In this document: piece after piece, positions 49,735 through 59,119 of the stretch
Numbering within the stretch: the stretch's first letter is position 1
Layout: the number at the start of each line of letters is the position of its first letter
From: Foliamicus sp963666765
Lineage (GTDB): Bacteria > Pseudomonadota > Gammaproteobacteria > Steroidobacterales > Foliamicaceae
Assembly: GCA_963666765.1 (NCBI GenBank)
Contig: OY762933.1
Location: 558,001-622,000, forward strand
Direction of reading: 5' to 3'
DNA: 64,000 nucleotides
Position numbers and translations under genes: made by a program
The notes under the pieces: model-generated
What the model was told of the DNA's origin: nothing
The model's input: only the letters and a program-made list of their open reading frames with translations
Database searches by the model: none

Positions 49735-51141
49735 CTATTCTTTCGGCGGGGTCCGGTACTGGTCCATCCGGTCGATGTCGTATTGCTCGTACTCGCGCTT
49801 GAGCGTCCAGCGAGACCGCTCGAGCGTCTGTTCCCAGGCGAATATCTTCCTGAACAACTCCGCGACGAGTTCGGGGTAGCGCCCGGCGAGGTTGTTCTGC
49901 TCCGCCTGGTCTTCAGTCAGGTTGTAAAGCTCGGGGGGGCGATCGGCGAAGCGCATGAGCTTCCAATCGCCGTCCCGAACCGTTGCGCGAACGTCCTTTT
50001 TCCAGAACAGGGTCTGGTGAGGCCGCCCGTCCGCCTCGCCGCGGATGAATGGCAACAGGTTGACGCCATCGATGTTGCCCAGCGACGTAACGTCTCCGCC
50101 AGCCGCGGCATAGAACGTTGGTAACAGGTCCAGCGTGCTGACGGGTTCGCCGTAGATGTCACCGGCAGCCAGGCTCGCGGGCCAGCGCATGACAAAGGGC
50201 ACACGAATACCGCCCTCCAGATGATTGGACTTGGTGCCGGCAAAGGGGTAGTTGTTCGAACCGTTGCGATCCGTCGGACCGCCGTTGTCGTTGGTAAACA
50301 CGACAATCGTGTTATCGGAAAGTCCAAGCTCCTCGAGCCTGTCCAGCACTTTGCCACTCGCACGATCCATAGAGACCGTCATGGCCGCGAGCTGCTTTCT
50401 CAGTCCTTTCAACCCGGGAAACAGCGCCAGGTCGGCCTCCGCGGCCTCCATCGGCACGTGTACGGCATTGAACGACAGGAACACGAAGAACGGTCGATCG
50501 GAGTTGCGCTCGATGAACGCGACCGCTTCGTCCGCGAACACGTCCGTCAGGTAGCCTTGGGGCTCGCGGTATTCGCCCATACCGCGCTCCAGCCGGTTTT
50601 CAGGGCGATCGGCCTGACCTTCCGGATAGGCGAAATAGCTGCGCGCGCCTCCGCGAAAGCCAACGAATTCATCGAAGCCGCGCTTCAGTGGATGAAACCG
50701 GTCGCCATGTCCGAGATGCCACTTGCCGAACACAGCGGTTGCATAGCCAAGCGATTTCAATCTATCGGCCATTGTTATTTCATCAGTGGGAAGACCCATC
50801 TCGTCGTCCAGTTCGGCCGAGTTTTCGCTCATGAAACCAGGAACGTTGTTTTCCTCGAAGCCGAAGCGTTGTTGGTAGCGGCCGGTGATCAAGCCCGCGC
50901 GTGACGGGCCACATGTCGGATCGGAAACATATGCCTGCGAGAACAGGACGCCCGTTCGGGCAAGTTCATCAAGGTTGGGAGTTTGAATGGCAGCGCTGCC
51001 GTGGAAGCCGAAGTCGGCATATCCAGCATCGTCCGCAAACAACAGGACGATGTTTGGCTGGCGCGCCGGCTCGCTCGCAATCGAGTTTGCGACGGGCAGA
51101 ATCAGCGCGACAGCGAGGATCGTCCTAATTTTCTTCCGCAT
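49735..51141 (-). CDS. S1 sulfatase, secreted
   Basis: The 468-residue protein (ATG 51141; a GTG one codon upstream is possible) has a signal peptide ending SIASEP. The sulfatase marks are NIVLLFADDAGYADFGFHG, the formylglycine site C77-G-P-S-R with AGLITGRYQQRFGFE, GKWHLGHGDRFHPLKRGFDEFVGF and VVFTNDNGGPTDRNGSNNYPFAGTKSNHLEGGIRVPF. It is closest in pattern to galactan sulfatases of the arylsulfatase-A-like kind. Together with the other two sulfatases it gives the locus three different desulfation activities, suited to a carrageenan- or porphyran-like substrate. Confidence 0.92.
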   Translation of the reverse strand: MRKKIRTILAVALILPVANSIASEPARQPNIVLLFADDAGYADFGFHGSAAIQTPNLDELARTGVLFSQAYVSDPTCGPSRAGLITGRYQQRFGFEENNVPGFMSENSAELDDEMGLPTDEITMADRLKSLGYATAVFGKWHLGHGDRFHPLKRGFDEFVGFRGGARSYFAYPEGQADRPENRLERGMGEYREPQGYLTDVFADEAVAFIERNSDRPFFVFLSFNAVHVPMEAAEADLALFPGLKGLRKQLAAMTVSMDRASGKVLDRLEELGLSDNTIVVFTNDNGGPTDRNGSNNYPFAGTKSNHLEGGIRVPFVMRWPASLAAGDIYGEPVSTLDLLPTFYAAAGGDVTSLGNIDGVNLLPFIRGEADGRPHQTLFWKKDVRATVRDGDWKLMRFADRPPELYNLTEDQAEQNNLAGRYPELVAELFRKIFAWEQTLERSRWTLKREYEQYDIDRMDQYRTPPKE

Positions 51142-51166
51142 CACCCCGCCATCGTATCGGCCGTCC

Positions 51167-51898
51167 TCAGCTGAACTCGCTCTCCAGGCGTCGGCTGGCG
51201 TCGCTGAGTAATTCTTCAGTCATTCTTTCGGCGTGGTCGCCGTCCCTTCTCGCGATTGCCTCGAACAGATCACGATGATAGGGAATGGACTTTTCGTTTT
51301 CCCTGGGATCGCGGTTGGTAATGCGAACACTGACAAGCAGCGCCGAATAAATCACACCTTCCATCGCCGTCAGAAACTCGTTGTGCGCCGCGTGCAACAC
51401 GGCGCGGTGAAACCGCGCATCGGCCACGATGAAATTTTCGACAGAACCCTTTTCTTCTTCCATGCGCCGGATTGCAGCTTCGATTTCCGCAAGGTTTTCA
51501 GCCGTTGCGCGTTCGGCGGCCCAGCGCGCCGCTCTGGGTTCGAACGCGAGCCGAAACTCCATGAGCTGCGCAAGAAAACCGGCATCGGGCGGCGCCGACA
51601 GATGCCACGCCAATACATCGTCGTCAAGAAGAACCCATTCGCTTCTGGGCTTCACCCGCGTTCCAAAGCCGCGCCGAACCTCCAGGAGGCCCTTGCCTAC
51701 CAGGATCTTGACGGCGTCACGTATCACCACGCGACTGACCCTGAATCGCTCGGCCAACGAGTCTTCGTGGTCGAGCATGCTGTCAGGTTCGAGCGTGCCC
51801 GCGACGATTCGTCGGCCAAGCTCACGCGACACCTGCACAGGCAGGCTGGGCACCATCGAGGCGGATTCTTTCAGGTCGTAGTAAACAAGTTCGCTCAT
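51167..51898 (-). CDS. GntR-family transcriptional regulator, FadR/FCD subgroup
   Basis: ATG at 51898 gives 243 residues. The N-terminal winged helix runs from VSRELGRRIVAGTLEPDSMLDHEDSLAERFRVSRVVIRDAVKILVGKGLLEVRRGFGTRV. The C-terminal all-helical FCD domain has FRLAFEPRAARWAAERAT, DARFHRAVLHAAHNEFL and PYHRDLFEAIARRDGDHAERMTEELL, with the Asp/His/His/His residues that often bind a metal and ligand. Regulators of this type sense sugar acids such as galactonate or keto-deoxy acids. It heads the sulfatase/GH16 operon. A palindrome matching its predicted operator lies 11 bases upstream of its start, so autoregulation is likely. Confidence 0.9.
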   Translation of the reverse strand: MSELVYYDLKESASMVPSLPVQVSRELGRRIVAGTLEPDSMLDHEDSLAERFRVSRVVIRDAVKILVGKGLLEVRRGFGTRVKPRSEWVLLDDDVLAWHLSAPPDAGFLAQLMEFRLAFEPRAARWAAERATAENLAEIEAAIRRMEEEKGSVENFIVADARFHRAVLHAAHNEFLTAMEGVIYSALLVSVRITNRDPRENEKSIPYHRDLFEAIARRDGDHAERMTEELLSDASRRLESEFS

Positions 51899-51908
51899 AT
51901 CAAAACCC

Positions 51909-51923
51909 AAACATCAGATGTCC
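51909..51923. promoter_or_regulatory. Predicted GntR operator, site 2 (autoregulatory)
   Basis: AAACATCAGATGTCC has an intact left half and four of six bases on the right compared with AAACAT-N3-ATGTTT. It lies directly upstream of the regulator's start codon. Confidence 0.5.
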
Positions 51924-52037
51924 GAGCATTATGCGGAGCGGACCGGTGGGTGACAAATTGGACTTGGCAGCCTGCGGACCCGGCGAAACAAGCGCCGTCC
52001 CAGGGGAAGGTGATCCTTGTCGTTACCCGGCCGGCTA

Positions 52038-53768
52038 TTAGGGGGTTACCTCAACTACGGAGTAGCTGTCGATTTCTATCGTTTCGCCGGCAGCCAGACC
52101 ATATACGTCCCAATGCAGGAACATTGCGGTATTCAAATCCCAGATTTCGGGCACCGACCATTCCGCCGTACCGGTCAACGGGTTGATGAACTCCACCAGC
52201 TGCCAGCCGGTAGTGGGTTTCAATGTGGCCGTCACGCTCTCCGACTGAGGTCGTCTGCCCGGAAAGCCCGTTCCTCCACAGGTTGTACACGCCCAGGGCA
52301 ATAAGGTATGGTCCAGAACAACGTCATCGCCGCTGGGCAACTGCCCCAGTCTGGCCCATACCGAAAACTTGAATGTGCGCCCTGTGGAGGCGGCGCCTCG
52401 GCCATAGTACTGCGAGTGGAAATTACGGTTCTGGTTCCAGACCTGTTGCACGACAGTTGTTATGTCACCACCAGGGCCCGTAATGAGCACGGAGGCTGCG
52501 CCATCCAGACCGCCGCTCGGAACCGCAGTCGCCAGTGGGCCCCAGCGTCCGGTGTTCAATCCGAGATCCGAAGCATATCCGGCGGGATGGGGCGAAGGGT
52601 TCGGATCGCAAGTGTGGTTTCTGACGGCCGTCAGCAGGACTGACTGTTCCTCGATGTCCAGGGGACCCGTCACACCCGTGTATCCGCTCCCGTACCCGAC
52701 CGTGATCGTCGCTGCCTCCGAGATACCCAACGCGTTCGTGAACCAGCCTGTCGCTCCGAATGCGCCGTCGCTTTCTTCACCGCCGAATGAGGCGCTCGGG
52801 CTTTGCGATGTCCAGGAATACGTATATGCACCGGTCAGCGTGTCATTAACGATCGATGGTTCCACCGAGACACCGATCGCAGAACAGGTCGGCACCGACT
52901 TCGTACCAAGCGGCGCGCCGAGCGCATTGAAATCCTGGTTGGTAATTTCGAGTGTAAAGGCCGGTGTGACCGATACCTCGGCCATCGCGCTCAAGGTGGG
53001 AACTTCAACACTGGTCACGGTAATTGTCGTACTGCCGACAACATGCCCGGATATCACGCCATTGTCGTCAACAGTGGCGATGCTGGTATTGGCGATTGCA
53101 TAGTTCAGCGCCGGATTGCACGCGTAGGCCGGCTCCGTGGCCGACAACATCGGCGTCGCAGCGGTTGCCGGCAGGCTGACATCGAATGCCTGCACACCGG
53201 TTACGGGGTCCGATATTGCGTTAAGCGTCAGGTTCAGTGTACGGGTTGGAAGCGCCTGCCCCGGACCCGGGTCGTAGCCGTTGTCAACCGCATAGGTAAT
53301 CTCGTAGCTGATCGACATCGGGAAGTCTCGAACGCCGTCACCAATCGGACTGCCGCCGGCGCCGGTGGCGCCACGGACATCCGTTGTATCGCACATCCTT
53401 AGCGCCTGCGCAAAGCTGCCGGTCTCGATCTCAAGATGCACGCCGTCAAGGTTAAATGGTGACCCGCCCGAGCCGCTCGGCGTCTGGAAGGCGGCGTTCC
53501 GGGGCGTAAAGACCATATCCCGAATGTAAACGGGCGAGTCACCGCTTTGCACCAACTGCTCCCCGTCAACCATGGCGCCCTCCAGCAGATCCACTCGATG
53601 CACGCCGCTTTCCTCGTCAAACGCCGCGTCGATGCTGGGGGTGGAAAACGTTACCGGACTATCGCTCACCAAGGGGTTTGAGTAGCCTTCATCCGGGCCA
53701 CCGCAGCCTGCGACGGCCGCTGTAACAGCTACACAGGCAGTTGTTATTTTCAGCGATCGGTTGATCAT
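52038..53768 (-). CDS. Ig-like (BIG2) surface lipoprotein with CBM-like C-terminus, receptor partner
   Basis: The 576-residue protein has a lipobox AVAGC and starts at ATG 53768 with a GGAGA site. A central module (PMLSATEPAYACNPALNYAIANTSIATVDDNGVISGHVVGSTTITVTSVEVPTLSAMAEVSVTP has the BIG2 'A-TVD-NGVI-G...GSTTITVT' pattern) precedes a beta-rich stretch. The last about 170 residues (TGRWGPLATAVPSGG..., FKFSVWARLGQLPSGDD..., TGWQLVEFINPLTG...) look like a CBM4_9-type sandwich. It lies 65 bases downstream of the receptor gene. In role it resembles the surface glycan-binding partner that Bacteroidetes have in SusD, but it is not homologous to SusD. Confidence 0.7.
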   Translation of the reverse strand: MINRSLKITTACVAVTAAVAGCGGPDEGYSNPLVSDSPVTFSTPSIDAAFDEESGVHRVDLLEGAMVDGEQLVQSGDSPVYIRDMVFTPRNAAFQTPSGSGGSPFNLDGVHLEIETGSFAQALRMCDTTDVRGATGAGGSPIGDGVRDFPMSISYEITYAVDNGYDPGPGQALPTRTLNLTLNAISDPVTGVQAFDVSLPATAATPMLSATEPAYACNPALNYAIANTSIATVDDNGVISGHVVGSTTITVTSVEVPTLSAMAEVSVTPAFTLEITNQDFNALGAPLGTKSVPTCSAIGVSVEPSIVNDTLTGAYTYSWTSQSPSASFGGEESDGAFGATGWFTNALGISEAATITVGYGSGYTGVTGPLDIEEQSVLLTAVRNHTCDPNPSPHPAGYASDLGLNTGRWGPLATAVPSGGLDGAASVLITGPGGDITTVVQQVWNQNRNFHSQYYGRGAASTGRTFKFSVWARLGQLPSGDDVVLDHTLLPWACTTCGGTGFPGRRPQSESVTATLKPTTGWQLVEFINPLTGTAEWSVPEIWDLNTAMFLHWDVYGLAAGETIEIDSYSVVEVTP

Positions 53769-53833
53769 TTTTCGTCTCCGAATTTAGTCCGCCTGGCTGG
53801 ATTGCGCGCCAACAAACAGGAACCTTTCTGACT

Positions 53834-56800
53834 TCAGAAAATTGTGCGAATGCCCAGACGAAACTGCGTGCCGTTCTTGAATACGGCGCGCGTGCGGCTG
53901 TTGTCGACGCTGTTGTCGAACACATTGCCCTCGTCATACACCACATCACCCGCAGTGTTCTGGAGGTTGTACGCCGTCACGTAGTGCCGCCAAACCTCGT
54001 CGGTCACGTTTGTAACCTGAAAGCTCATACTGATTGTGTCGGTCAGGTCGTATCGCGCGCTGAAGTCGAGCCGGTTCGTCGCATCCTGCCAGATCGCGAC
54101 ACCGGCAATACCATCGTTAACGAGCTGTTCGCCCGCGTAACGGTGTGCGAGCCGCAACGTCACGCCGTATTTTTCATAAAAGAGCGTCGTATTGGCCGAG
54201 TGCTCGGGCGTGAAGGCCTGTGGCAACGGCCTGGTAAACAGACCGGTCGAACCAATCTCCTCCACGTCCTTCTCGGAGTTCTGATACGTGTAGTTGAAAC
54301 TGACTCCCAACCCGGACCAGATGCCTGGCAGGAAATCGTAGCTCTGGGTATAGCCGATCTCGAGTCCCTTGACACTGGCGCCCTGGCCGTTCCTTTCGAT
54401 CGCAATCAGCGCTGTATGACACTGAACCAGCAATCCGGTGGTGATGAAGCCGCCCACTACGCGATCCGGCATACAGCCGTCGGTATCGCCGGGGATACGA
54501 TTCTCATCGAACGGCAAGAGCAGGTTCGCGTCCTGCAGTTCGTAATCGGTACGCACGTCCCGGTAGTGGTACGGCGTATCGACACGCTCGGGGAAGTCCT
54601 TCATGTCCTTGTAGAACACCGCCGCGGAAAGAATGCTCGAATCGTTGAAATACCATTCCCAGGACACGTCAAGATTCGTGGACCGCAGCGGTTTGAGAGC
54701 GGCGTTGCCCGCGGCGCCGGTCGCGGTCAGTCCCCACACGTTCTCGTTGATGTTCAGGCGGGGATTCAGTGAGTCGAATGCCGGCCGCGTCATCGTCCGC
54801 GAGACGGCGAACCGGACGATCATCTCGTCGTTAAGCGCGTAGTTGATATTCAGGCTGGGCAACAGCAATCTATGCTTGGCGGTGCCACTGGTTTGCGCCT
54901 CACGCTGCCAGGTCTGGGGAACGTTGCCGTTGGGCCCCGTGAAGGCCGTCGAACGATCCTGGTACTGCCACGCGGCGCTGGCCCCGCGGAAATCGATGTA
55001 GAGCCTGTTGTTGGTAGGCACAAGGTTGCCGTCAGCGTCAACGAGCATGGCGGGCAGTGGCAGCGTTTCGACGATCACCGGCGTTGCGCCGGAGTAATCG
55101 ACCCGCACGAGGCGGTTGGTGTCGATCCCGCCGGGGAGAACCCATTGGCCGTCCACATACGGGATCGTGTTGTCGTTGGTGTAGTCGTAACCGTGGGTAA
55201 TCGCCCAGTCCCAGCAATTCCTCAGCTCGGCATCGTTCTGGGGCGTGTATTGCGGACTGGGAAGGCCATTGTTGGGGTTGATACCCATGACCGGCTCCGG
55301 ACACGGCTGCGATCCTTCGATATCGGCCAGGCGGCGAACGACCAGCAGGTCGTGCGGATCGAACATCCATGACGCGCGCTGGAAGGTGATGCCGCCATAG
55401 CCGCTGGCCATGTTGCTGTCCTCAACCCAGCGCAGTCCGATGTTTCCGGTCAGGCGCCCGCCCATGCCCTCGAAGTTGAGCTTGAGAAAGGCGGCTTTGA
55501 TATCGGTCTGAATGTTGCGCGTTCCCTGCAGGTTGGTCGAGTCCTGCACGGTCCCCGGGTCCCGGCCTATGTACGCCTGGATCGCCTTGTTCGAATCGAG
55601 CATGGGCCAGCCACCGAAGAACGCATTGCCGCGGTTTCCCGTCAGGTCCTCGGCGAAATTGTCGTACGGGAACGGTTCCCCGGAGAGCATGTCGATCAGG
55701 TTGATCGATTGCATGCCGGCGGTCGGCGAATAGACGATGCTTGGATCGCTCCTGTCCAACAGGGCGGTGTTGTTCTGCGCTACCTGGTTTTGCGTGTGCA
55801 CGTCTTTCTCGCGCTGCGCGTACTTCAAGCCGAACTGAAGCGACTCCACGGCTCTCCAGGCCAGGTCCCATTCAAAATCAAGATGCAGCGATCTGTTCTC
55901 GTCGTCCTGATTGTTCCTGCGCCAGCGCAATCCGCCAAGATGGTTGGCGTAAAGATCGAATGGGTTCCACTTGCCGGCCGCCGCCACAACGCTGCCGTTG
56001 AAAGGGTCGAACACGGCCAGCGTGGTGCTCATTTCATACGCGCAGTCACCGTCGCCTGAGCTGCAGTCATAGCCCACCGGCTGCACCTGGTCCCCGGGAA
56101 GGGTCTCGACGAAGGTATTGCCGATGGTGCCCCAGGTCGCCGTGGTCAGGCCGACATGGTTTTTCGTCTCGTCCGTCGTGGTCGAGAACCCAGCCAGCAG
56201 CTTCCCTCTGAACCGATCGTTGAAATCATGACTCAGCTTCAGTGACGCCAGGTCGGTCGTCAGCTCCCTGTCACCCTCGGTTCGGTTGAAAAACCCCGCT
56301 GAAGAACGGCTGTACGACTTTTCCAGGGTGCGCGTGTCTAGATTGATGCCGTTCCATGCCGTCAATGGATCCGCGCTGGACAGGTTCGCGATCGGGGCGA
56401 AGTTCAGTCGGAAGTTGTGGTAATCAGTCGTCACGTCCTGTTCGGTATGGGTGTAATCAATCTGAAGGTTGGTTGCATCCGTAGGCTCCCATTCCAGGGC
56501 CCCGGATGCCGAGAACCGATCGCGTTCGTTGGCTGTCGTTGAAATATCCGTGTTGTTCCGGGCCAGTACGTCCAGCGGCCCCTGGACAGCAATCTGGGTA
56601 GCAGGGTCCCAGTTGACAAGCTCGGCTTCGGTCTGCCCCTCACCGAGGATACGAATCGCATTGCCGGTCGCAATGTCGTGAGCTGTGCGGCCCGAGCCCG
56701 CGAAGAGATCGACGATCGGCAGCGCTTGCGCCACCCAATTGGTCTGCAGTCGGTCCTGGCGCGTGTGCTGATTATCGATCGCCGCGGTAAATACGTAGCC

Positions 56801-57463
56801 CAAAGTCCCATTGTTGAACTTGTCGGCCAGGCTCAGCGTGGCGCGGCCGTCATTTTCGCCCGTATAGTCGCTTGACCGCGCTTCGATGTTGGCCGAGCGG
56901 CGCCGCTCCCTGAGAGACAGCGGGCGGATCGTTCGAAGGACGACCGTAGCGCCCAGCGAGCCTTCATCCTGATCGGCCGACGCTGTCTTGATGACATCGA
57001 TCGACGAGAGAATGTCCGACGCGAACGAACTCAAGTCAACACTCTGGTCAGCCGTCGGGCTGTTGTCCTGGTTGCCGGAAAGGCCGCCCGTCAGCGCGAC
57101 GCCGTTAACCTGAATCTGGTTCATGTTGGGCCCGGTGCCGCGAACCGAAACGCGCGTACCTTCGCCATCTTCTTCCTGAACCGTCACGCCGGTGATGCGC
57201 GACAATGCATCCGCAATGTTCTGGTCCGTCGATTTGCCGACGTCTTCAGCGAAAATCGAGTCACTGACCGATTCCGAGAATCGCTTTGAGTTCAGCGCGT
57301 TTTCCAGACTGCTGCGAAAACCCGTGACCACGATTTCTTCAATGGGCTCGGGATCCACCAATTCGTCCGTTTCTTCCCCCGCATCTTGAGCAAACGTCGG
57401 TGTCGCGTATAGCAACGCCAGAATCACTGCGGGTATTACCTTCAGACGAAATTCCTGTCTCAT
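53834..57463 (-). CDS. TonB-dependent receptor for the galactan locus
   Basis: ATG at 57463 has a GGAGGT site eight bases upstream, giving 1209 residues and a signal peptide ending TFAQ. The TonB box is EEIVVTGFRSSLENALNSKRFSESVSDSIFAEDVGKS, followed by a plug with NIADALSRITGVTVQEEDGEGTRVSVRGTGPNMNQIQVNGV. This is the large Caulobacter-type receptor family often tied to carbohydrate uptake. The barrel ends ...VFKNGTQFRLGIRTIF. It is preceded by operator site 3 and followed by the Ig lipoprotein, so it is almost surely the oligosaccharide importer of this locus. Confidence 0.93.
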   Translation of the reverse strand: MRQEFRLKVIPAVILALLYATPTFAQDAGEETDELVDPEPIEEIVVTGFRSSLENALNSKRFSESVSDSIFAEDVGKSTDQNIADALSRITGVTVQEEDGEGTRVSVRGTGPNMNQIQVNGVALTGGLSGNQDNSPTADQSVDLSSFASDILSSIDVIKTASADQDEGSLGATVVLRTIRPLSLRERRRSANIEARSSDYTGENDGRATLSLADKFNNGTLGYVFTAAIDNQHTRQDRLQTNWVAQALPIVDLFAGSGRTAHDIATGNAIRILGEGQTEAELVNWDPATQIAVQGPLDVLARNNTDISTTANERDRFSASGALEWEPTDATNLQIDYTHTEQDVTTDYHNFRLNFAPIANLSSADPLTAWNGINLDTRTLEKSYSRSSAGFFNRTEGDRELTTDLASLKLSHDFNDRFRGKLLAGFSTTTDETKNHVGLTTATWGTIGNTFVETLPGDQVQPVGYDCSSGDGDCAYEMSTTLAVFDPFNGSVVAAAGKWNPFDLYANHLGGLRWRRNNQDDENRSLHLDFEWDLAWRAVESLQFGLKYAQREKDVHTQNQVAQNNTALLDRSDPSIVYSPTAGMQSINLIDMLSGEPFPYDNFAEDLTGNRGNAFFGGWPMLDSNKAIQAYIGRDPGTVQDSTNLQGTRNIQTDIKAAFLKLNFEGMGGRLTGNIGLRWVEDSNMASGYGGITFQRASWMFDPHDLLVVRRLADIEGSQPCPEPVMGINPNNGLPSPQYTPQNDAELRNCWDWAITHGYDYTNDNTIPYVDGQWVLPGGIDTNRLVRVDYSGATPVIVETLPLPAMLVDADGNLVPTNNRLYIDFRGASAAWQYQDRSTAFTGPNGNVPQTWQREAQTSGTAKHRLLLPSLNINYALNDEMIVRFAVSRTMTRPAFDSLNPRLNINENVWGLTATGAAGNAALKPLRSTNLDVSWEWYFNDSSILSAAVFYKDMKDFPERVDTPYHYRDVRTDYELQDANLLLPFDENRIPGDTDGCMPDRVVGGFITTGLLVQCHTALIAIERNGQGASVKGLEIGYTQSYDFLPGIWSGLGVSFNYTYQNSEKDVEEIGSTGLFTRPLPQAFTPEHSANTTLFYEKYGVTLRLAHRYAGEQLVNDGIAGVAIWQDATNRLDFSARYDLTDTISMSFQVTNVTDEVWRHYVTAYNLQNTAGDVVYDEGNVFDNSVDNSRTRAVFKNGTQFRLGIRTIF

Positions 57464-57549
57464 GTGAGGTGACCTCCGAATCATTTCTCTAAAGCGCGAA
57501 TGCTTGGACGGCCGCTTGCGGTTGCCCTGGCTCCAGATGTCATTAATAT

Positions 57550-57564
57550 AAACATACTATGTTT
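57550..57564. promoter_or_regulatory. Predicted GntR operator, site 3
   Basis: AAACATACTATGTTT is a perfect inverted repeat with a three-base spacer, in an AT-rich stretch 86 bases upstream of the receptor start codon. Confidence 0.7.
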
Positions 57565-57605
57565 CCAATGTCCAGACTCTACTTCGGGGTGAGTCGAAAT
57601 GGCGT

Positions 57606-59093
57606 CTATTGGCCGGACGAATCGACGGATTCGACGCGAATATCGTCGACATAGACCGACCTCCCGACTTCTGGCGCGCCGGATGCCGAGAAATGGATCG
57701 CCATCTCGTCCGCGGCCGCATGGTTATCAGATCGAGCAAAGGAGTGGCTGACCGTAACCCACTCACCCGCCGGAAACTCGCTCAAGTCAAAGCTCACATC
57801 CAGCGAGGATGATCCCTGCAGCTCGAACCGCACGCTGTCCGCGGCAGCGCCGTTCTCGACAAGGATTCGGGCCGAGAAGACGAAGTCGCCGGCGGGCAGT
57901 GCGATGGATGCCTCCGGCGATACTGCGCTTGCGGCGCCGCCCCCGGAATACTTGAGGCTTCGTGTGCCGCTCGAAAACGTTTCATGCCTGACGACGGCGA
58001 GGTGTTCTGACAACGTCTGGTCGATTCTCCAGAACTTCTGATAGTCGTTGTTCTCCGAATTCTCGGGTACCAACGTGAGCGGCCTCGGCTGGTCCTGATA
58101 CAGAATCGGGCCCTCGAATCCGAAAAATGCGCGATCGAGCAGGTTTGGATCCGGTTTCTGCCACACTCGGACATAGTCCACTTCAAAATCCACGGGCAGC
58201 TCTTCCTCGTGCGGCAAACCAAGCCACACGAATATCTCGGAATCAAGCCAGATTTCCAGCGGATTCGTCAGCACCCAGTCCTTGCCGACCTCTGCCTGGG
58301 TTACCTCGTGCGTGAGTTCGCCATCGATGTAGAACTTCAGGTAGTCCGGCCCCCAGTCGACGCCATAGACATGAAAACCGTCGGCCACCCGCCACGGCAA
58401 GTCCTGCACGTAACCGAATCTGCGCGTCGGGCGTTGTGCCGGCGGCTGCCAGTCGTGTACCGAGGCCTTGAGCGATGTCGCGGTAATGCCGCTGCCGCTG
58501 TCGATCTTGGGGTTACCCATCGTCTCGTAGACGTCGAGTTCCGACTCATGGCCGATCATCCAGAATGAACTGGTCATCGCAGCATCGGCGGATTTGGATC
58601 GAACCTCCATGTAGCCGTTCAGGAAACGCTTGATGCTGACGATGCCGGCCGTGGTCACGGGAATGAACTCGCCGTCGTGAGTCGCATAGTCGTTGCCTTC
58701 ATGCCCTTCCCCGACGGCAAAATCGAAGTCCGGTTCCCATTGCGAGCGCAGCTTCAGCAGCCCGTCCTCAACGATGACGTTGTGCGGAGCGAACTGGGAA
58801 GGCGCCCTGCCCTTCCAGATGTAATAGTCACCGTTGTAACCTTCGACGAACCACTTTGACTTGTCGATCTCCGATCCATCGAACTCGTCGCTGAGGTCTT
58901 CGCGCAGGATCCAACCGCCCCTATTTGACGGATCGGACGCCGGGTATACGTCAGCCTGGATCCGTTCAGCGGGCGAAACCCCTACTGGCTCACCGGGTGC
59001 CGGCTGCTCGCTGCAGCTTGACAGGAGCAGTCCGGCCGTCGCGATCTGCAGAGCCTTCAGAACCTTCAAGAATCGATTTTCCGTGGCGGCCAA
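57606..59093 (-). CDS. GH16 glycoside hydrolase, lipoprotein, with CBM-like C-terminus
   Basis: TTG at 59093 has an AGGAG site at good spacing and gives 495 residues with lipobox LSSC (Cys27). The upstream GTG (59126) lacks such a site. The GH16 domain (about 50-320) contains SDEFDGSEIDKSKWFVEG, WKGRAPSQFAPHNVIVEDG, the catalytic motif ELDVYE (E185, D187, E190) and HEEELPVDFEVDYVRVWQK. About 130 C-terminal residues form a CBM4_9-like sandwich (FVFSARILVENGAA...YVDDIRVESVD). The ExDxxE bulge fits the agarase/porphyranase/carrageenase part of GH16; I cannot choose between these by eye. A lipid-anchored enzyme would act at the cell surface or in the periplasm. Confidence 0.88.
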   Translation of the reverse strand: MAATENRFLKVLKALQIATAGLLLSSCSEQPAPGEPVGVSPAERIQADVYPASDPSNRGGWILREDLSDEFDGSEIDKSKWFVEGYNGDYYIWKGRAPSQFAPHNVIVEDGLLKLRSQWEPDFDFAVGEGHEGNDYATHDGEFIPVTTAGIVSIKRFLNGYMEVRSKSADAAMTSSFWMIGHESELDVYETMGNPKIDSGSGITATSLKASVHDWQPPAQRPTRRFGYVQDLPWRVADGFHVYGVDWGPDYLKFYIDGELTHEVTQAEVGKDWVLTNPLEIWLDSEIFVWLGLPHEEELPVDFEVDYVRVWQKPDPNLLDRAFFGFEGPILYQDQPRPLTLVPENSENNDYQKFWRIDQTLSEHLAVVRHETFSSGTRSLKYSGGGAASAVSPEASIALPAGDFVFSARILVENGAAADSVRFELQGSSSLDVSFDLSEFPAGEWVTVSHSFARSDNHAAADEMAIHFSASGAPEVGRSVYVDDIRVESVDSSGQ

Positions 59094-59119
59094 TTTCTCC
59101 TCCCTAACCTGTGATGGCT

